DNA from: Sideroxydans sp.
GTDB lineage: Bacteria; Pseudomonadota; Gammaproteobacteria; Burkholderiales; Gallionellaceae
Assembly: GCA_027310725.1 (NCBI GenBank)
Contig: DAIDAG010000021.1
Location: forward strand, 1 to 63,603
Direction: 5' to 3'
Length of the DNA: 63,603 bases
Below are positions 17,227 through 26,621 of this stretch, in pieces. A program made the translations under genes and the position numbers. Positions within the stretch are counted from its first letter, which is position 1. Every line of letters begins with the position of its first letter. The notes below the pieces were generated by a model that was not told the DNA's origin, did not search any database, and saw nothing but the letters and a program-made list of their open reading frames with translations.

Positions 17227-17417
17227 ATGGAGTTGCGGTGTTGTGTCTGGCATTAACCAAATGGACGCGGAGTTGCACATTTGATTCGAAATCGCGTTTT
17301 GCGGTAGCTGGATTTATATTTTTGCGAGAGTTGCTGATGTTGCGAAATTTGCATGTACCAGGTTGAAGGTATTCAAGTTCAGAAAATGTAAGCCAATCGA
17401 TCAATGGAGGAAGTGAA

Positions 17418-17807
17418 ATGAAATTCTTCGATGTGCCACAAATTGAGCTCCAACATGAAGTGCTTGTAAGTATGTGCAACAAACTGAATGCTGATGTGAA
17501 AACTAGGAAATCGAGGATAGCAATTTACCAGCAAATTGATGACGTAATTGCATTTACGAGGCTGCATTTCTCAACCGAAGAACTACTTATGGCTCAATCT
17601 GGATATCCGGAAATCGAAACGCATAAAGATAAGCATCAAGAACTGATTCATGAGGCGCTTCACCTCAAAGATAAGCTGAATCAGATTGGAGAGGACATGT
17701 TTACGGATTGGTTTAATCATTGGCCGTTCGCGAGGGTGCTCGCGCACATTCAGTTTGCCGATAAGCAGATAGAGGAACACATCGTTCAGAAGCAATTGAA
17801 ACTATAA
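17418..17807 (+). CDS. Bacteriohemerythrin
   Basis: A 129-residue single-domain hemerythrin, a four-helix bundle with a di-iron site that binds O2. All seven expected ligands are present: H13, H50 and E54 (LHFSTEE), H69 and H73 (HKDKHQE), H110 and D115 (HIQFAD). The ATG is preceded by GGAGG. It ends the row of cox genes, 190 bp after coxI. A role in supplying or buffering O2 near the CO-oxidising respiratory chain is inference from position. Confidence 0.9.
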   Translation: MKFFDVPQIELQHEVLVSMCNKLNADVKTRKSRIAIYQQIDDVIAFTRLHFSTEELLMAQSGYPEIETHKDKHQELIHEALHLKDKLNQIGEDMFTDWFNHWPFARVLAHIQFADKQIEEHIVQKQLKL

Positions 17808-18320
17808 GGTCGTAGCGAACTACCAATAGAGTCCGGCTGTTGCCGTTTGAAAAATAGATTGCGCAATTTTCCTCCGAAACGCCTGGCTCAATGCGGCAAA
17901 GAACTTTTGGCGCGTTCTAACAGGCCGACCGCCAGAAACCATGCGCGTACAAAGACGAATTAGATGCATCTGGCAATCAGAATAACATGCTTATGATTGG
18001 GGAATATGTGTGCCGAATATTGAATCGCAAATAAAGTAGACCATGACATTAATGATTACGATAACTACCAATTCATTGGTAACTTGCATATATACAAAAA
18101 GTATGTCGCAACGCAATACTTTGGCTGTGATGACTCCAATTCGCGGAGCCAGATTTTTCGCGTCGAATATGTCGAGGCAATCTGTAGCAGACTGGTGCGT
18201 GCTCAAGAAACCCGTCGACCTAGTTACTAAATGGGCTATATCAATCGTCACTGGCTTCGACCAAGATTGGCTTTCCTCCTCTGCGAAGTCAACGTGTAAG
18301 CGTTTACGAGGTACGACTAT
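17808..18320. other. Region upstream of moaA
   Basis: 513 bp. It contains a palindrome at 18066-18081 (TACCAAT, two bases, ATTGGTA), a possible operator. A plus-strand frame of 93 codons (18043-18324) ends overlapping the moaA start but looks non-coding. No molybdenum-cofactor riboswitch fold is recognisable by eye. Confidence 0.4.
18066..18081. promoter_or_regulatory. Palindrome upstream of moaA
   Basis: TACCAAT and ATTGGTA are perfect inverted arms separated by two bases, about 240 bp before moaA. The arm length and spacing fit a dimeric repressor site; the binding protein is unknown. Confidence 0.35.
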
Positions 18321-19418
18321 ATGACCGCCGCAGCTTTAATGAGAATCCCGCTCATTGATATGCGAAGCAGTGTGCGCGCGCCTATCCCTCCATTAGTACC
18401 CTATGTTCAGGGGGCACTGGTGGATACACGTCATCGAACCCTACGCGACTTAAGGATCTCGGTCACGGACAGATGTAATTTTCGCTGCACATATTGCATG
18501 CCTAAAGAGGTGTTTGGCGATGATTACGCCTTCCTGCCCCACGATGAGGTATTGACGTTTGAAGAGATTGTTCATATAGCAAAAATATTTCATGGGCATG
18601 GTGTCGAAAAAATTCGCCTAACGGGAGGTGAACCCCTGCTGCGTAAGGACATAGAATTATTGGTCGAAAAGCTTGCTAGAGAACTGCCGGGTGTTGTACT
18701 AACGCTCACTACCAATGGATCGGCATTAAAGGCTAAAGCTAAGTTACTCAGAATGGCCGGATTGACGCGCATAAGCGTGAGTCTAGACTCATTGGATGAC
18801 ACGACTTTTCGCGCAATGAACAACGTTGAATTCCCTGTAGGCAAAGTACTCGATGCGATCGACGCTGCCGCGGCCGCGGGTTTTGCACCAATCAAAATCA
18901 ACATGGTTGTTAAACGTGGCGTTAACGACAAAGATATTGTGGAGATGGCTCGCCATTTCAAGAATTCCGGAAATATCGTGAGATTTATTGAATTCATGGA
19001 TGTTGGTGCAAGCAACGGTTGGAAAATGGATGATGTAGTCTCCAGCGCGGAGGTGATTAGACGCATAGATCAGGTATTTCCTTGCGAACCGGTAAATCCA
19101 AACTACTCTGGCGAAGTTGCAAAGCGCTGGCGGTACAAAGACGGCTCTGGCGAATTCGGCGTCATATCGAGTGTCACGGAGGCTTTTTGCGACACATGTA
19201 CCCGCGCGAGGCTTTCCACCGATGGCGCAGTTTATACTTGTCTATTTGCCCAGAAAGGTTATGACTTAAAAGCAATGCTACGTGGCGGCAAAAGCGATGA
19301 CGAAATACACAACGCAATAGCCTCGATCTGGCAGCACCGAGTGGACCGCTATTCTGAGATTCGTACTTCTGAAACGGCAAGACAGAAGAAAGTAGAAATG
19401 AGTTTTATTGGAGGATGA
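18321..19418 (+). CDS. moaA: GTP 3',8-cyclase MoaA
   Basis: A radical SAM enzyme that starts molybdenum cofactor synthesis from GTP. The radical SAM cluster motif is CNFRCTYC with C52, C56 and C59. The C-terminal cluster that holds GTP uses [18 protein letters not shown]. The protein ends in Gly-Gly, which the activity needs. The 365-residue length includes an N-terminal extension of about 35 residues before [22 protein letters not shown] or ATG starts further in (for example ATG 18360) cannot be ruled out. It is followed by moeA and mogA on the same strand. Confidence 0.95.
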   Translation: MTAAALMRIPLIDMRSSVRAPIPPLVPYVQGALVDTRHRTLRDLRISVTDRCNFRCTYCMPKEVFGDDYAFLPHDEVLTFEEIVHIAKIFHGHGVEKIRLTGGEPLLRKDIELLVEKLARELPGVVLTLTTNGSALKAKAKLLRMAGLTRISVSLDSLDDTTFRAMNNVEFPVGKVLDAIDAAAAAGFAPIKINMVVKRGVNDKDIVEMARHFKNSGNIVRFIEFMDVGASNGWKMDDVVSSAEVIRRIDQVFPCEPVNPNYSGEVAKRWRYKDGSGEFGVISSVTEAFCDTCTRARLSTDGAVYTCLFAQKGYDLKAMLRGGKSDDEIHNAIASIWQHRVDRYSEIRTSETARQKKVEMSFIGG

Positions 19419-19545
19419 ATTTGCTGAACATCAATAAGCACTAGTCAGCGAGGTCTAGATGTGGGCGGTAAAACCGTAACTGCACATTTGTTGGTCTGGA
19501 GATTCCAAAAAGTGGAGTCTTAAATAAATTGGGAGAGGCGAAGTA

Positions 19546-20784
19546 ATGGAAAACTTGCACGCTAGCGAGGCGCTACGCGTCGTTCTAGAATCTGTATCGA
19601 TATTAGGCGTTGAGACCGTGGATCTGAAAAGGTCGCTGGGGCGCGTGTTGGCTGAATCGATAAGTTCTAACCGTGACTTGCCGCCCTACGACGTATCGAT
19701 GATGGATGGCTTTGCAGTGCGTAGTGGGGACGTAGTAAGTGCACCAACTCAACTTGTGATCATAGAAGACATCAAAGCGGGCGATATGCCGACCAAGATT
19801 GTTCGAACCGGTCAGTGCGCACGCATAATGACCGGGGCGCCAATACCGCAGGGTGCGGACGCCGTTATACCTGTCGAAGAGACCCACGGACTGTCTGCGG
19901 AGATAGTGCAGATCGACAAAACAGCGAAGTCGGGTAACTATATTCGTCCCCAAGGCGATAGCATGAAGAACGGAGAAGTAGTGCTGCAGGCCGGCACTGA
20001 AATAACGCCCGGAGTGATCGGGGTGCTAGCGACGGTAAAGGTGGCTGTGCTTAGTGTATATCGTCGACCGCGAGTTGCAATTCTTTCCACCGGAAATGAA
20101 TTGGAGGGTATGAGCGACCCTGTTGATCCGAACAAGATTCCCAATTCAAACAGCTACGCGCTGATGGCTCAAGTGCAGGCGCTTGGCATCGAACCGGTGC
20201 TGCTCGGTATCGCGCGCGATGATCCAATCGAGCTGGAAGAGTTTCTGCGACGCGGATTGGAATACGATGTGTTGTTGGTTTCCGGTGGTACTTCCGTAGG
20301 AGTGCACGATTACGTGCGCCCGACCACCGCAAGGCTAGGAGTGCAAATGAAATTTTGGAGGGTGGCGATTCGTCCTGGTCATCCACTTGCGTTTGGCATT
20401 ACAAACACATCATCCGTCTTTGGACTACCTGGCAATCCGGTTTCGAGCATGGTCTGTTTTGAAGAATTCGTTCTTCCTGCCTTGCGCCGCATGATGGGAA
20501 ATCAGCGATTGTATCGCCGCACCGTGACGGCACGACTTACGCACCCAGTGAGGTTTAATCCCGGACGAACCGAGTTCATTCGTATTTATTTGACGCGTGA
20601 CGCCGCGGGTTATATTGCCACTTCAACTGGCTCGCAAAGCAGCGGGGCATTATTGTCGATGGCCAAGGCTGATGGCCTACTGGTGGTTCCATCCGATAGC
20701 ACCGGACTAGCAGAAGGCGAACAGGTAACGGTGCAATTGTTGGACGGTGCGGCTTTTCAGGACGCAATCGAATTCAGGGAGTAA
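19546..20784 (+). CDS. moeA: Molybdopterin molybdenumtransferase MoeA
   Basis: MoeA inserts molybdate into adenylylated molybdopterin. The 412 residues show the family signposts in order: DLPPYDVSMMDGFAV (residues 44-58), RIMTGAPIPQGADAVIPVEE (about 88-107), RPQGDSMKNGE, ILSTGNELEGMSDPVDP, VSGGTSVGVHDYV and GLPGNPVSSMVCFEEFVLP. The ATG has a GGGAGAGG ribosome site. mogA starts two bases after its stop, so the two act as one translation unit. Confidence 0.96.
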   Translation: MENLHASEALRVVLESVSILGVETVDLKRSLGRVLAESISSNRDLPPYDVSMMDGFAVRSGDVVSAPTQLVIIEDIKAGDMPTKIVRTGQCARIMTGAPIPQGADAVIPVEETHGLSAEIVQIDKTAKSGNYIRPQGDSMKNGEVVLQAGTEITPGVIGVLATVKVAVLSVYRRPRVAILSTGNELEGMSDPVDPNKIPNSNSYALMAQVQALGIEPVLLGIARDDPIELEEFLRRGLEYDVLLVSGGTSVGVHDYVRPTTARLGVQMKFWRVAIRPGHPLAFGITNTSSVFGLPGNPVSSMVCFEEFVLPALRRMMGNQRLYRRTVTARLTHPVRFNPGRTEFIRIYLTRDAAGYIATSTGSQSSGALLSMAKADGLLVVPSDSTGLAEGEQVTVQLLDGAAFQDAIEFRE

Positions 20785-20786
20785 GC

Positions 20787-21335
20787 ATGAGAAGCACACG
20801 CATCGGCTTCGTGACCATTTCCGACCGCGCGAGTCGCGGCGAATACGAAGACATAGGTGGTCCCGCCATGCAGGCATGGTTTACGCGCGTTTTAATAGGT
20901 CCGTGGGTGGCGATGGCGCGAGTGATACCGGACGAGCAGCCTCTGATCGAGGAGACTCTAATCGAATTAAGCGATATTGCCGGTTGCAGTCTCATTGTTA
21001 CTACAGGAGGCACGGGTCCAGCATTGCGCGATGTGACGCCGGAGGCGACTGAAGCAGTGTGCGAAAAGATGTTGCCAGGTTTTGGCGAACTGATGCGTAC
21101 CGCATCGCTGAAATTTGTTCCCACGGCAATTTTGTCACGCCAGACTGCAGGGGTGCGCGGCAAGACCCTCATCCTTAATCTGCCTGGCAAACCGTCTGCG
21201 ATAGACGATTGCCTGAACGCCGTATTTCCGGCTATACCATACTGTATAGATCTAATTGAAGGTGCATATCTGCAGTCTAATCCCGATAGGTGTAAGTCAT
21301 TTCGCCCAGCACATGCGCAAAAAATAAACGTGTAG
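20787..21335 (+). CDS. mogA: Molybdopterin adenylyltransferase MogA
   Basis: MogA adenylylates molybdopterin ahead of MoeA-dependent metal insertion. It has IGFVTISDRASRGEYEDIGG at the N-terminus and the signature TTGGTGPALRDVTPEAT, followed by NLPGKPSAI. The length of 182 residues and these motifs place it with MogA of the E. coli type rather than MoaB. With moaA, moaC, moaD, moaE, moeA and mocA in the window, only the MoaD-activating MoeB step and molybdate uptake are missing locally. Confidence 0.94.
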   Translation: MRSTRIGFVTISDRASRGEYEDIGGPAMQAWFTRVLIGPWVAMARVIPDEQPLIEETLIELSDIAGCSLIVTTGGTGPALRDVTPEATEAVCEKMLPGFGELMRTASLKFVPTAILSRQTAGVRGKTLILNLPGKPSAIDDCLNAVFPAIPYCIDLIEGAYLQSNPDRCKSFRPAHAQKINV

Positions 21336-21951
21336 GCAAAGTTCAAAATTGAATTATCGCCAGTGAATAGATGGATATGAAAAAATACTCCATGATCGCT
21401 TCTCATCGAATCACTCACGTCATGCTCGTTTTCTGTCAGGAAGCAAATCGGCATCGTTGTAGATTGCTTTACTGTAACGCGGTGTTCAGTGCCAACGTGT
21501 GTAGCTTGGAAATTGTGGAAACGCTGTGAACCATTGGAGGGGGACGTTTCTATCCCGGTAAGGACGATAGTGGATCTGATCTGCAATTCACTATTTTGGA
21601 ATATTCAAAAACCAGATTTTTTACATGCGGTTTTTGATGGCAGGAATAACGAGAATATTCGCCATTGGGACAATTCTTCTTAGCTTAAATAAATTGCCTT
21701 AAGAAAATATGTAGTCTGTCGATATCTTCTCCATTGGCTGACAATTACTTCAAACCCATTTCGAATTGTGAGCGTTTCTGCGTCTGGAAACGCTAAAGGG
21801 TAGTCGTAATGTAATGTAGGTGACAAATGATAAGCATTTTGAGTGCTGGGCAAGGTAGTTGCTATCAATAGGTTGTAAATTGTGTATGAAGTTTACATCG
21901 AATATATCGGAGTCTAACCGATAAATATAATTATTGAATACTGAGGGAAGC
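21336..21951. other. Intergenic region between mogA and the chemoreceptor gene
   Basis: 616 bp, AT-rich. Short frames exist on both strands (for example 21489-21683 plus) but lack coding signs. I see no clear hairpin terminator or repeated element. Confidence 0.4.
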
Positions 21952-23451
21952 ATGGATGCTATAGCAACTAGATTGAACAGAAATTACGTTCGCGCAGATC
22001 GATTGATGTTGCCTGTTTTATCTGGCTTGTTCGTGATGACTTTGGCATTATCAGGTTGGCACAACACATTGCAATGGGCATTCTGGGTTGGTATACCGGC
22101 GGCCGGAATTCCCGCAGTAATGATTTTTGTAGCCCCAGGATCTCGGTTGACTCGCTCAATCGTCGCAGTAGCATTTATGGTGTTCTCCGGATTGCACATT
22201 CATCAGGCTTTTGGATTTACGGAACTCCACTTCGGAATCTTTGTGCTGCTGGCTTTCCTTTTGATCTATCGGGATTGGCTTGTCATCATAATCGCAGCAG
22301 CAGTTATTGCCGTTCATCATTTTAGTTTCAATTACCTGCAGGAGTTGGGGTATGGCGTGATGTGCTTTACAGATCCTGGAATCGGTATCGTCCTGGTACA
22401 TGCAGCTTACGTTGTAGTTGAAGCGGGCGTATTGGCGTATTTGGCAATATTGCTACATCAAGAAGCCCTTCAGGCAGCAGAATTGGACGCGCACGTGACC
22501 TCCTTGAGTGACAAAAACGATGGTGTCATCAATCTGTCTGATCAGAGCGTCGGAGCAACCAGCGTGAGCGCAAAACTGTTGCAAAATATGCTGCAAACTT
22601 TGCGTGCCGCCATAGTAAGCATCCGTGGAAATGCCGAAATAATGGCCAATACGATTGTGCAGTTATCGAAGTCCTCGGACCAGATTGCCCAAGGCTCACA
22701 GACGCAAAGCGAGGCCGCCGCATCAACTGCTGCGGCCGTGCAACAGATTACTGTGAGTAACAGTTCTGTGGCCGATAATACCGAAGATGTGCGAAAATTA
22801 TCTGAGGCGAGCCTGCAGCAGACGCAGCTGGGCAACCAAAGTGTTACATCAATGATTGGCGAAATCAGCCGTGTACAGGAGGCGGTCGAGCAGATTGCGG
22901 GAACAGTAAAAGAATTCGTAGACAGCACTCGCGCCATAGCTGGCATGACACAGCAAGTAAAAGATATTGCGGATCAGACTAACCTGCTGGCATTGAATGC
23001 AGCGATCGAAGCGGCTCGCGCTGGCGAGCAAGGTCGGGGATTTGCGGTGGTAGCGGATGAAGTGCGCAAGCTCGCGGAGAAATCTGCGAAATCAGCTAAC
23101 GATATCGATCGGGTAACCAGTTTGCTGAACCAAAAATCTTCCGGAGTTGAGGCTGTGTTGCAGCGCGGCTTGCAATCATTGCAGACGACACAAAGTCAAG
23201 TAGAGCAGGTTTCGGCGACATTAATCGATGCAGGCGTAGCGGTAACAAAGTCTAGCCAGGGGGTAAGCGACATCGCCTCTGCAGTTCGAGAGCAAAGTGT
23301 GGCCAGTACCGAAATTGCTCGTAACGTTGAGAAGATCGCTCAGATGTCAGAAGAGAACAACGCGGCGGTGCAATCGAACAACCATGATATCGCACGATTG
23401 GAAGAATTAGCGAAAGAGCTGCAGGCGGCGGTTAGCAAATTCAGGGTTTAG
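21952..23451 (+). CDS. Methyl-accepting chemotaxis protein with membrane-embedded sensor
   Basis: A 499-residue chemoreceptor. The frame opens at TTG 21934, but GAGGGA precedes ATG 21952, which I take as start. About six transmembrane helices (residues 15-165) form the input module and leave little periplasmic sequence. They contain several histidines ([28 protein letters not shown]) that could bind heme or metal. The cytoplasmic signalling hairpin has the invariant tip region [19 protein letters not shown] followed by [15 protein letters not shown]. There is no obvious HAMP domain. Placement at the edge of the CO island suggests taxis to a gas or redox signal, which is inference. Confidence 0.88.
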   Translation: MDAIATRLNRNYVRADRLMLPVLSGLFVMTLALSGWHNTLQWAFWVGIPAAGIPAVMIFVAPGSRLTRSIVAVAFMVFSGLHIHQAFGFTELHFGIFVLLAFLLIYRDWLVIIIAAAVIAVHHFSFNYLQELGYGVMCFTDPGIGIVLVHAAYVVVEAGVLAYLAILLHQEALQAAELDAHVTSLSDKNDGVINLSDQSVGATSVSAKLLQNMLQTLRAAIVSIRGNAEIMANTIVQLSKSSDQIAQGSQTQSEAAASTAAAVQQITVSNSSVADNTEDVRKLSEASLQQTQLGNQSVTSMIGEISRVQEAVEQIAGTVKEFVDSTRAIAGMTQQVKDIADQTNLLALNAAIEAARAGEQGRGFAVVADEVRKLAEKSAKSANDIDRVTSLLNQKSSGVEAVLQRGLQSLQTTQSQVEQVSATLIDAGVAVTKSSQGVSDIASAVREQSVASTEIARNVEKIAQMSEENNAAVQSNNHDIARLEELAKELQAAVSKFRV

Positions 23452-23511
23452 TGGATATTATGGGCTGGAACCTTCACGATGTTCCTACTAAATGTGGCCG
23501 CATAGCTTGCC

Positions 23512-23595
23512 TCAGCATGTATGTTCGCATGGACTTTCATGGCCAAGCCAGAGCGCGATGACGCTGATGTCGACGCCGACCTGCAATAGGCGCAT
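23512..23595 (-). pseudogene. Tyrosine recombinase remnant (C-terminal piece)
   Basis: A short frame reads MRLLQVGVDISVIALWLGHESP and stops soon after. This is the stretch around the conserved GH (box III) of XerC/D-like and transposon-borne tyrosine recombinases, normally preceded by an LRH-T-A block and followed by the nucleophile Tyr. Upstream sequence on this strand looks like a frameshifted continuation. It is clearly non-functional. Confidence 0.6.
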
Positions 23596-23900
23596 CTCCT
23601 TAAGTGGAGCCGCTACTTCATATCACCGCTGAAATTATGTCGAGTTTGCCGCCACATCAATCGTCGTAGAGCCACGCTGCGCATGGCGTCTGAAACATGC
23701 GACCCCCGATAGTCCACGTAATCGAGCGGTCTACATAATCGGCCAAGCGGACTACGGCGATCAACTGAAATAGATGTTGGTTCTGGGAATATGGATGTCT
23801 GCTTCGCAATGGAGGAGCGGACATAGAATCTGGCTAAAAGTAACCGGCACGTCTGGCTCTAGCTAATCTAAAACCGAAGTTCAGTTCTACCGATAGCGCC

Positions 23901-23959
23901 CTTCAACGTTTGACTAAAGCGGACCGCCGTAGGCGGATCCGCTTGAATGATGGTTAGGC
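23901..23959 (-). repeat. Integron attC recombination site
   Basis: Read on the minus strand, the 59 bp site begins with the core GCCTAAC, which includes the stop codon region of the cassette gene. It then has TTCAAGCGGATCCGCC, a short loop, and GGCGGTCCGCTTTAGTCAAAC, ending in G then TTGAAG. The layout (outer cores, inner imperfect inverted repeat with unpaired bases, TTCAAGC near the 5' side and TCAAAC-GTT near the 3' side) matches classical attC sites such as that of aadA cassettes. Confidence 0.8.
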
Positions 23960-24366
23960 GTCGGCGCCCGGAGGAAAGAATGATTGTACGACTTCGTACA
24001 TGCCTGGCTCGAACTTGGCAATCTCTAGTGCCTGCGTGAGATAGGGCAGCGGTGCCGGATCCCTGCGCATGGCTTGGTAGTCCTCGTTACTGCGCCATTG
24101 TGCGTACATAGTGACTTTGGTTCCGTCCAGACTCCTGTGAAGCCTTGCTGACATGAATCCACGAGCATGGCGTACCGATTCTTCAGTTGCCCTAGTGAGC
24201 AGTTCGAGCAGCTGTTGCTGTCTTTCGGGCTCGACGGTGAACGTATTGATAAGTATGATAGTTTTGTCGTTCATGGCTTGATGCGAAGTGGTTGCTGCCG
24301 AGAAAACGGCAGTCGGTTCGTGGAAGGTGGGTGGCAGCATACAGTAAGCTTTCCTTTGACGCCTAA
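23907..24366 (-). mobile_element. Single integron gene cassette outside an integron
   Basis: The cassette of 460 bp begins (minus strand) with TTAGGC at 24366-24361 and ends at the G of the attC core at 23907. GTTAGGC at its start is the exact complement of the GCCTAAC core at its attC, as expected for a cassette cut and rejoined at G/TT. No integrase gene and no second attC are visible nearby. Removing it joins GGGCG to TTGAAGG, a G/TT secondary-type target. Confidence 0.72.
23954..24340 (-). CDS. Cassette-borne antibiotic biosynthesis monooxygenase (ABM) domain protein
   Basis: A small dimeric alpha+beta barrel protein of the ABM family, which includes monooxygenases and heme-degrading enzymes. 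The core runs from ILINTFTVEPERQQQLLELL through RGFMSARLHRSLDGTKVTMYAQW to the C-terminal FEPGMYEVVQSFFP. The 128-codon frame has a nearer ATG at 24274 (MNDKTIILIN), which fits the domain better and gives 106 residues. The stop codon lies inside the attC core, typical for cassette genes. The substrate cannot be told. Confidence 0.75.
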   Translation of the reverse strand: MLPPTFHEPTAVFSAATTSHQAMNDKTIILINTFTVEPERQQQLLELLTRATEESVRHARGFMSARLHRSLDGTKVTMYAQWRSNEDYQAMRRDPAPLPYLTQALEIAKFEPGMYEVVQSFFPPGADA

Positions 24367-24378
24367 CGCCCGATCCAG

Positions 24379-25305
24379 CTAGGCAGCATCAGGAACGAGG
24401 ACAATCTTTCCTGGCCCGTGGGACCTCGCTTTTAGCGCGTCTTGAGCGATCGCGGCGTCCGCCAAGGCATACGAGGCCGCAACCGTCACCCTGAGTGACC
24501 CGACTTCAACTAGATCAACGAGCCGGGCGAGAGTCCCGGTATCTGATCGGGCGAACACAGTTATTACCCCGGGGCCGCCATCCGCTATTGAGCAGACTCT
24601 CGCGCCAGTGGCCGCTACAGCCATAGCCTTCGCCAATGAGCCGTGGCCAGCGCAATCCAGTATGGCCGTCACGCCGGCGGGAGCGAGCATTCTGACCAGT
24701 TCAGCGACGTCGTCGCCGTACTGGACGGGTTCCGCGCCGATCGACTTCACGTAGGTTTGATGTTGGGCAGAGGCGCTTCCAATTACGGTGGCGCCTGACG
24801 CCACCGCCAACTGGGTCGCCAGCGAGCCGACGCCTCCTGACGCGCCGAGCACGAGAACGATGTCCGCATCGGACACGTGTAGTGTATCAACTACCGCGCG
24901 ATAGGCCGTCAGGCCTGCAAGTGGAAGCCCTGCCGCTTCGCCCCATGAAGCGCTCTTTGGCTTTCGCCATAATCGCTCCACAGGAACGCTCACAAGCTCA
25001 GCATAGGTGCCGCTATGTAGGATTTCCTGATGCGCGTAGGCGACGACTTCATCACCTGGCTGGAATTCGACGACGCCGGCTCCTACGCGCTCGACGATGC
25101 CGGCGAGGTCCCATCCGGGTACGACCGGAAACCAGCTCTCCATTAAGCTCTCGCCATATCCAGCTTGCAACGCGATATCAGCCGGGTTGATGGCTGTGGC
25201 CTTCGCGCGGACGATCGCGGCGTTCTGCGACAGCTTCGGCTCTGGAAGATCACCGTATTCGAGGACTTCGGATCCGCCGAAGCGGTTATAAAAAACGCTC
25301 TTCAT
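24379..25305 (-). CDS. Zinc-independent MDR-family NADPH:quinone reductase-like oxidoreductase
   Basis: A medium-chain dehydrogenase/reductase of 308 residues. The frame extends to 25347 but an AGGAGAGG ribosome site precedes ATG 25305 (MKSVFYNRFGGSEVLEYGDL), the usual family start. The GroES-like part has VPGWDLAGIVERVGAGV, and the NAD(P)-binding Rossmann fold shows VLVLGASGGVGSLATQLA. The zinc-ligand cysteines of alcohol dehydrogenases are absent. It follows a SnoaL-like gene by ten bases and is probably co-transcribed with it under the divergent Rrf2 regulator. Confidence 0.88.
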   Translation of the reverse strand: MKSVFYNRFGGSEVLEYGDLPEPKLSQNAAIVRAKATAINPADIALQAGYGESLMESWFPVVPGWDLAGIVERVGAGVVEFQPGDEVVAYAHQEILHSGTYAELVSVPVERLWRKPKSASWGEAAGLPLAGLTAYRAVVDTLHVSDADIVLVLGASGGVGSLATQLAVASGATVIGSASAQHQTYVKSIGAEPVQYGDDVAELVRMLAPAGVTAILDCAGHGSLAKAMAVAATGARVCSIADGGPGVITVFARSDTGTLARLVDLVEVGSLRVTVAASYALADAAIAQDALKARSHGPGKIVLVPDAA

Positions 25306-25315
25306 ATCGCCTCTC

Positions 25316-25789
25316 CTAGAAGGCCATCGGGAGGTCAAGATAGACACGGTGGTGCGCCATCATCCAACGCCCATCAACTTTCTTCAGGATCGGCCGGTAG
25401 TAGCCTGTCTCAATCGGGGTGATAGTCCCTTGCGCGCCATGTGCCCCTTCGGGCCATCCGCCTTCAGGTTTTGCCGCACCAACGACGTTGAATACCACAA
25501 ACTGAGCGTCGAGCGTTCCGGTGTCGCCATTCACTTCGATGATCGGGTCATGAGTGGTGTGATGGCTCCACCCGCGCGGCGGATGCGGTCTCATCATTGT
25601 GTTCACGGCCGCACCGATAGCTTTCGACCCAACCAACTCGCCAAGCAGCTCGGGCGTGCCTGCGTTGTTGTAAAATATATCGACTTTGCTTTCGGGTAGG
25701 AAGATGTCGGTCATCGCAGCTCCGTTCCGGTGGTCGGCCGCCCGAACATATCGCGCTAGTACCTGCTGAATTTCATGTTCATCAGACAT
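25316..25789 (-). CDS. SnoaL/NTF2-like protein
   Basis: A 157-residue protein of the SnoaL-like fold, a cone-shaped alpha+beta barrel used by small isomerases, hydratases and many uncharacterised proteins. The N-terminal helix EIQQVLARYVRAADHRNGAAMTDIF and the C-terminal GYYRPILKKVDGRWMMAHHRVYLD are typical. Candidate polar active-site residues are D19, H20 and the central His pair (SHHTTHDPIIE). It starts close to a divergent Rrf2-type regulator and precedes an MDR reductase, suggesting a small detoxification operon. Confidence 0.78.
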   Translation of the reverse strand: MSDEHEIQQVLARYVRAADHRNGAAMTDIFLPESKVDIFYNNAGTPELLGELVGSKAIGAAVNTMMRPHPPRGWSHHTTHDPIIEVNGDTGTLDAQFVVFNVVGAAKPEGGWPEGAHGAQGTITPIETGYYRPILKKVDGRWMMAHHRVYLDLPMAF

Positions 25790-25889
25790 AGTTGGTTTCC
25801 TTTAAAATAAGTGCGCCCATGAAGGATACATATATTGCGCTCAATATGCAACAATAACAGATTCATTTTAAACGGTTAGGAGTAGGTAA

Positions 25890-26330
25890 ATGATCGATGT
25901 TCGTTTCCCAACCGCCTTGCAGATGATGCTCAGCCTCGCGCTAGCGCAGGCTGAAGGCGTCGAACGATTGAGCTCAGCCCAGTTGGCTGAGGGGATCGAC
26001 TCCAACCCGACCTTTGTCCGGCGATTGTTGGCACCACTGATTCAAGCGGGTCTGGTTCGCTCGGCCATGGGACGAGACGGGGGTGTAAGCCTAAGTGCCG
26101 ACGCTGCTACGATCACACTCGGCGAAATCTATAAGGCGGTTATGGGGGACAAGAAGCTGTGGACCGGGCGTAGCGATATCCCCCACCGGTGCCTCGTCAG
26201 TTCCAATGTCGAACGTTTCTTTGGGAACCTGGCCGACGAGGTCGATGAGTCGGTATTGCGCTTGTTGGGTATGCGGACGCTGGCCGATGCCCTGTTGGAA
26301 CTTCGCACCATCGACGCGAAGCGCAAATAG
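25890..26330 (+). CDS. Rrf2-family transcriptional regulator
   Basis: A 146-residue winged helix-turn-helix protein of the Rrf2 family. The DNA-binding part is RFPTALQMMLSLALAQAEG, LSSAQLAEGIDSNPTFVRRLLAPLIQAGLVRSAMG and the wing RDGGVSLSADAATITLGEIYKAV. Only one cysteine (in HRCLVSS) lies in the region where IscR or NsrR have three, so a [2Fe-2S] cluster is unlikely; it belongs with YwnA-like members. It is divergent from the SnoaL/MDR gene pair with 100 bp between, the usual layout for local control. Confidence 0.88.
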   Translation: MIDVRFPTALQMMLSLALAQAEGVERLSSAQLAEGIDSNPTFVRRLLAPLIQAGLVRSAMGRDGGVSLSADAATITLGEIYKAVMGDKKLWTGRSDIPHRCLVSSNVERFFGNLADEVDESVLRLLGMRTLADALLELRTIDAKRK

Positions 26331-26621
26331 GGAAGACATCATGCTGCGTTTTTGAACCACGCCACCGATGGCGTGTACTCTCAGTCGATTTTAAGCAGCG
26401 GACCTTCCAGCACGCTACACCTAAAGTTTTTACAGTAAGTCATCAGCGTCTGTATTGGCCGACTATCAGGCGGTTTTCATTTCGTCCAATGCGGACTGTA
26501 TATATTTTCAAAATGGCTGTTGCCCTATAGCGAACATACTTCCACTACCTATAGTAGCCCGTTGAAACAGAGGATAGAATCGCCACCTAAACTATAATAA
26601 ATCCCCTGAGGAGAGTTCACT

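Noticed and set aside
18043..18324. 93-codon frame ending in an ATGA overlap with moaA
   Set aside because: No ribosome site, biased composition (Met, Thr, Ser) and no domain; the overlap is probably chance.
24362..24395. Second attC between the MDR gene and the ABM cassette
   Set aside because: Only about 20 bp lies between the MDR stop and the cassette start, too short for an attC; treated as insertion target.
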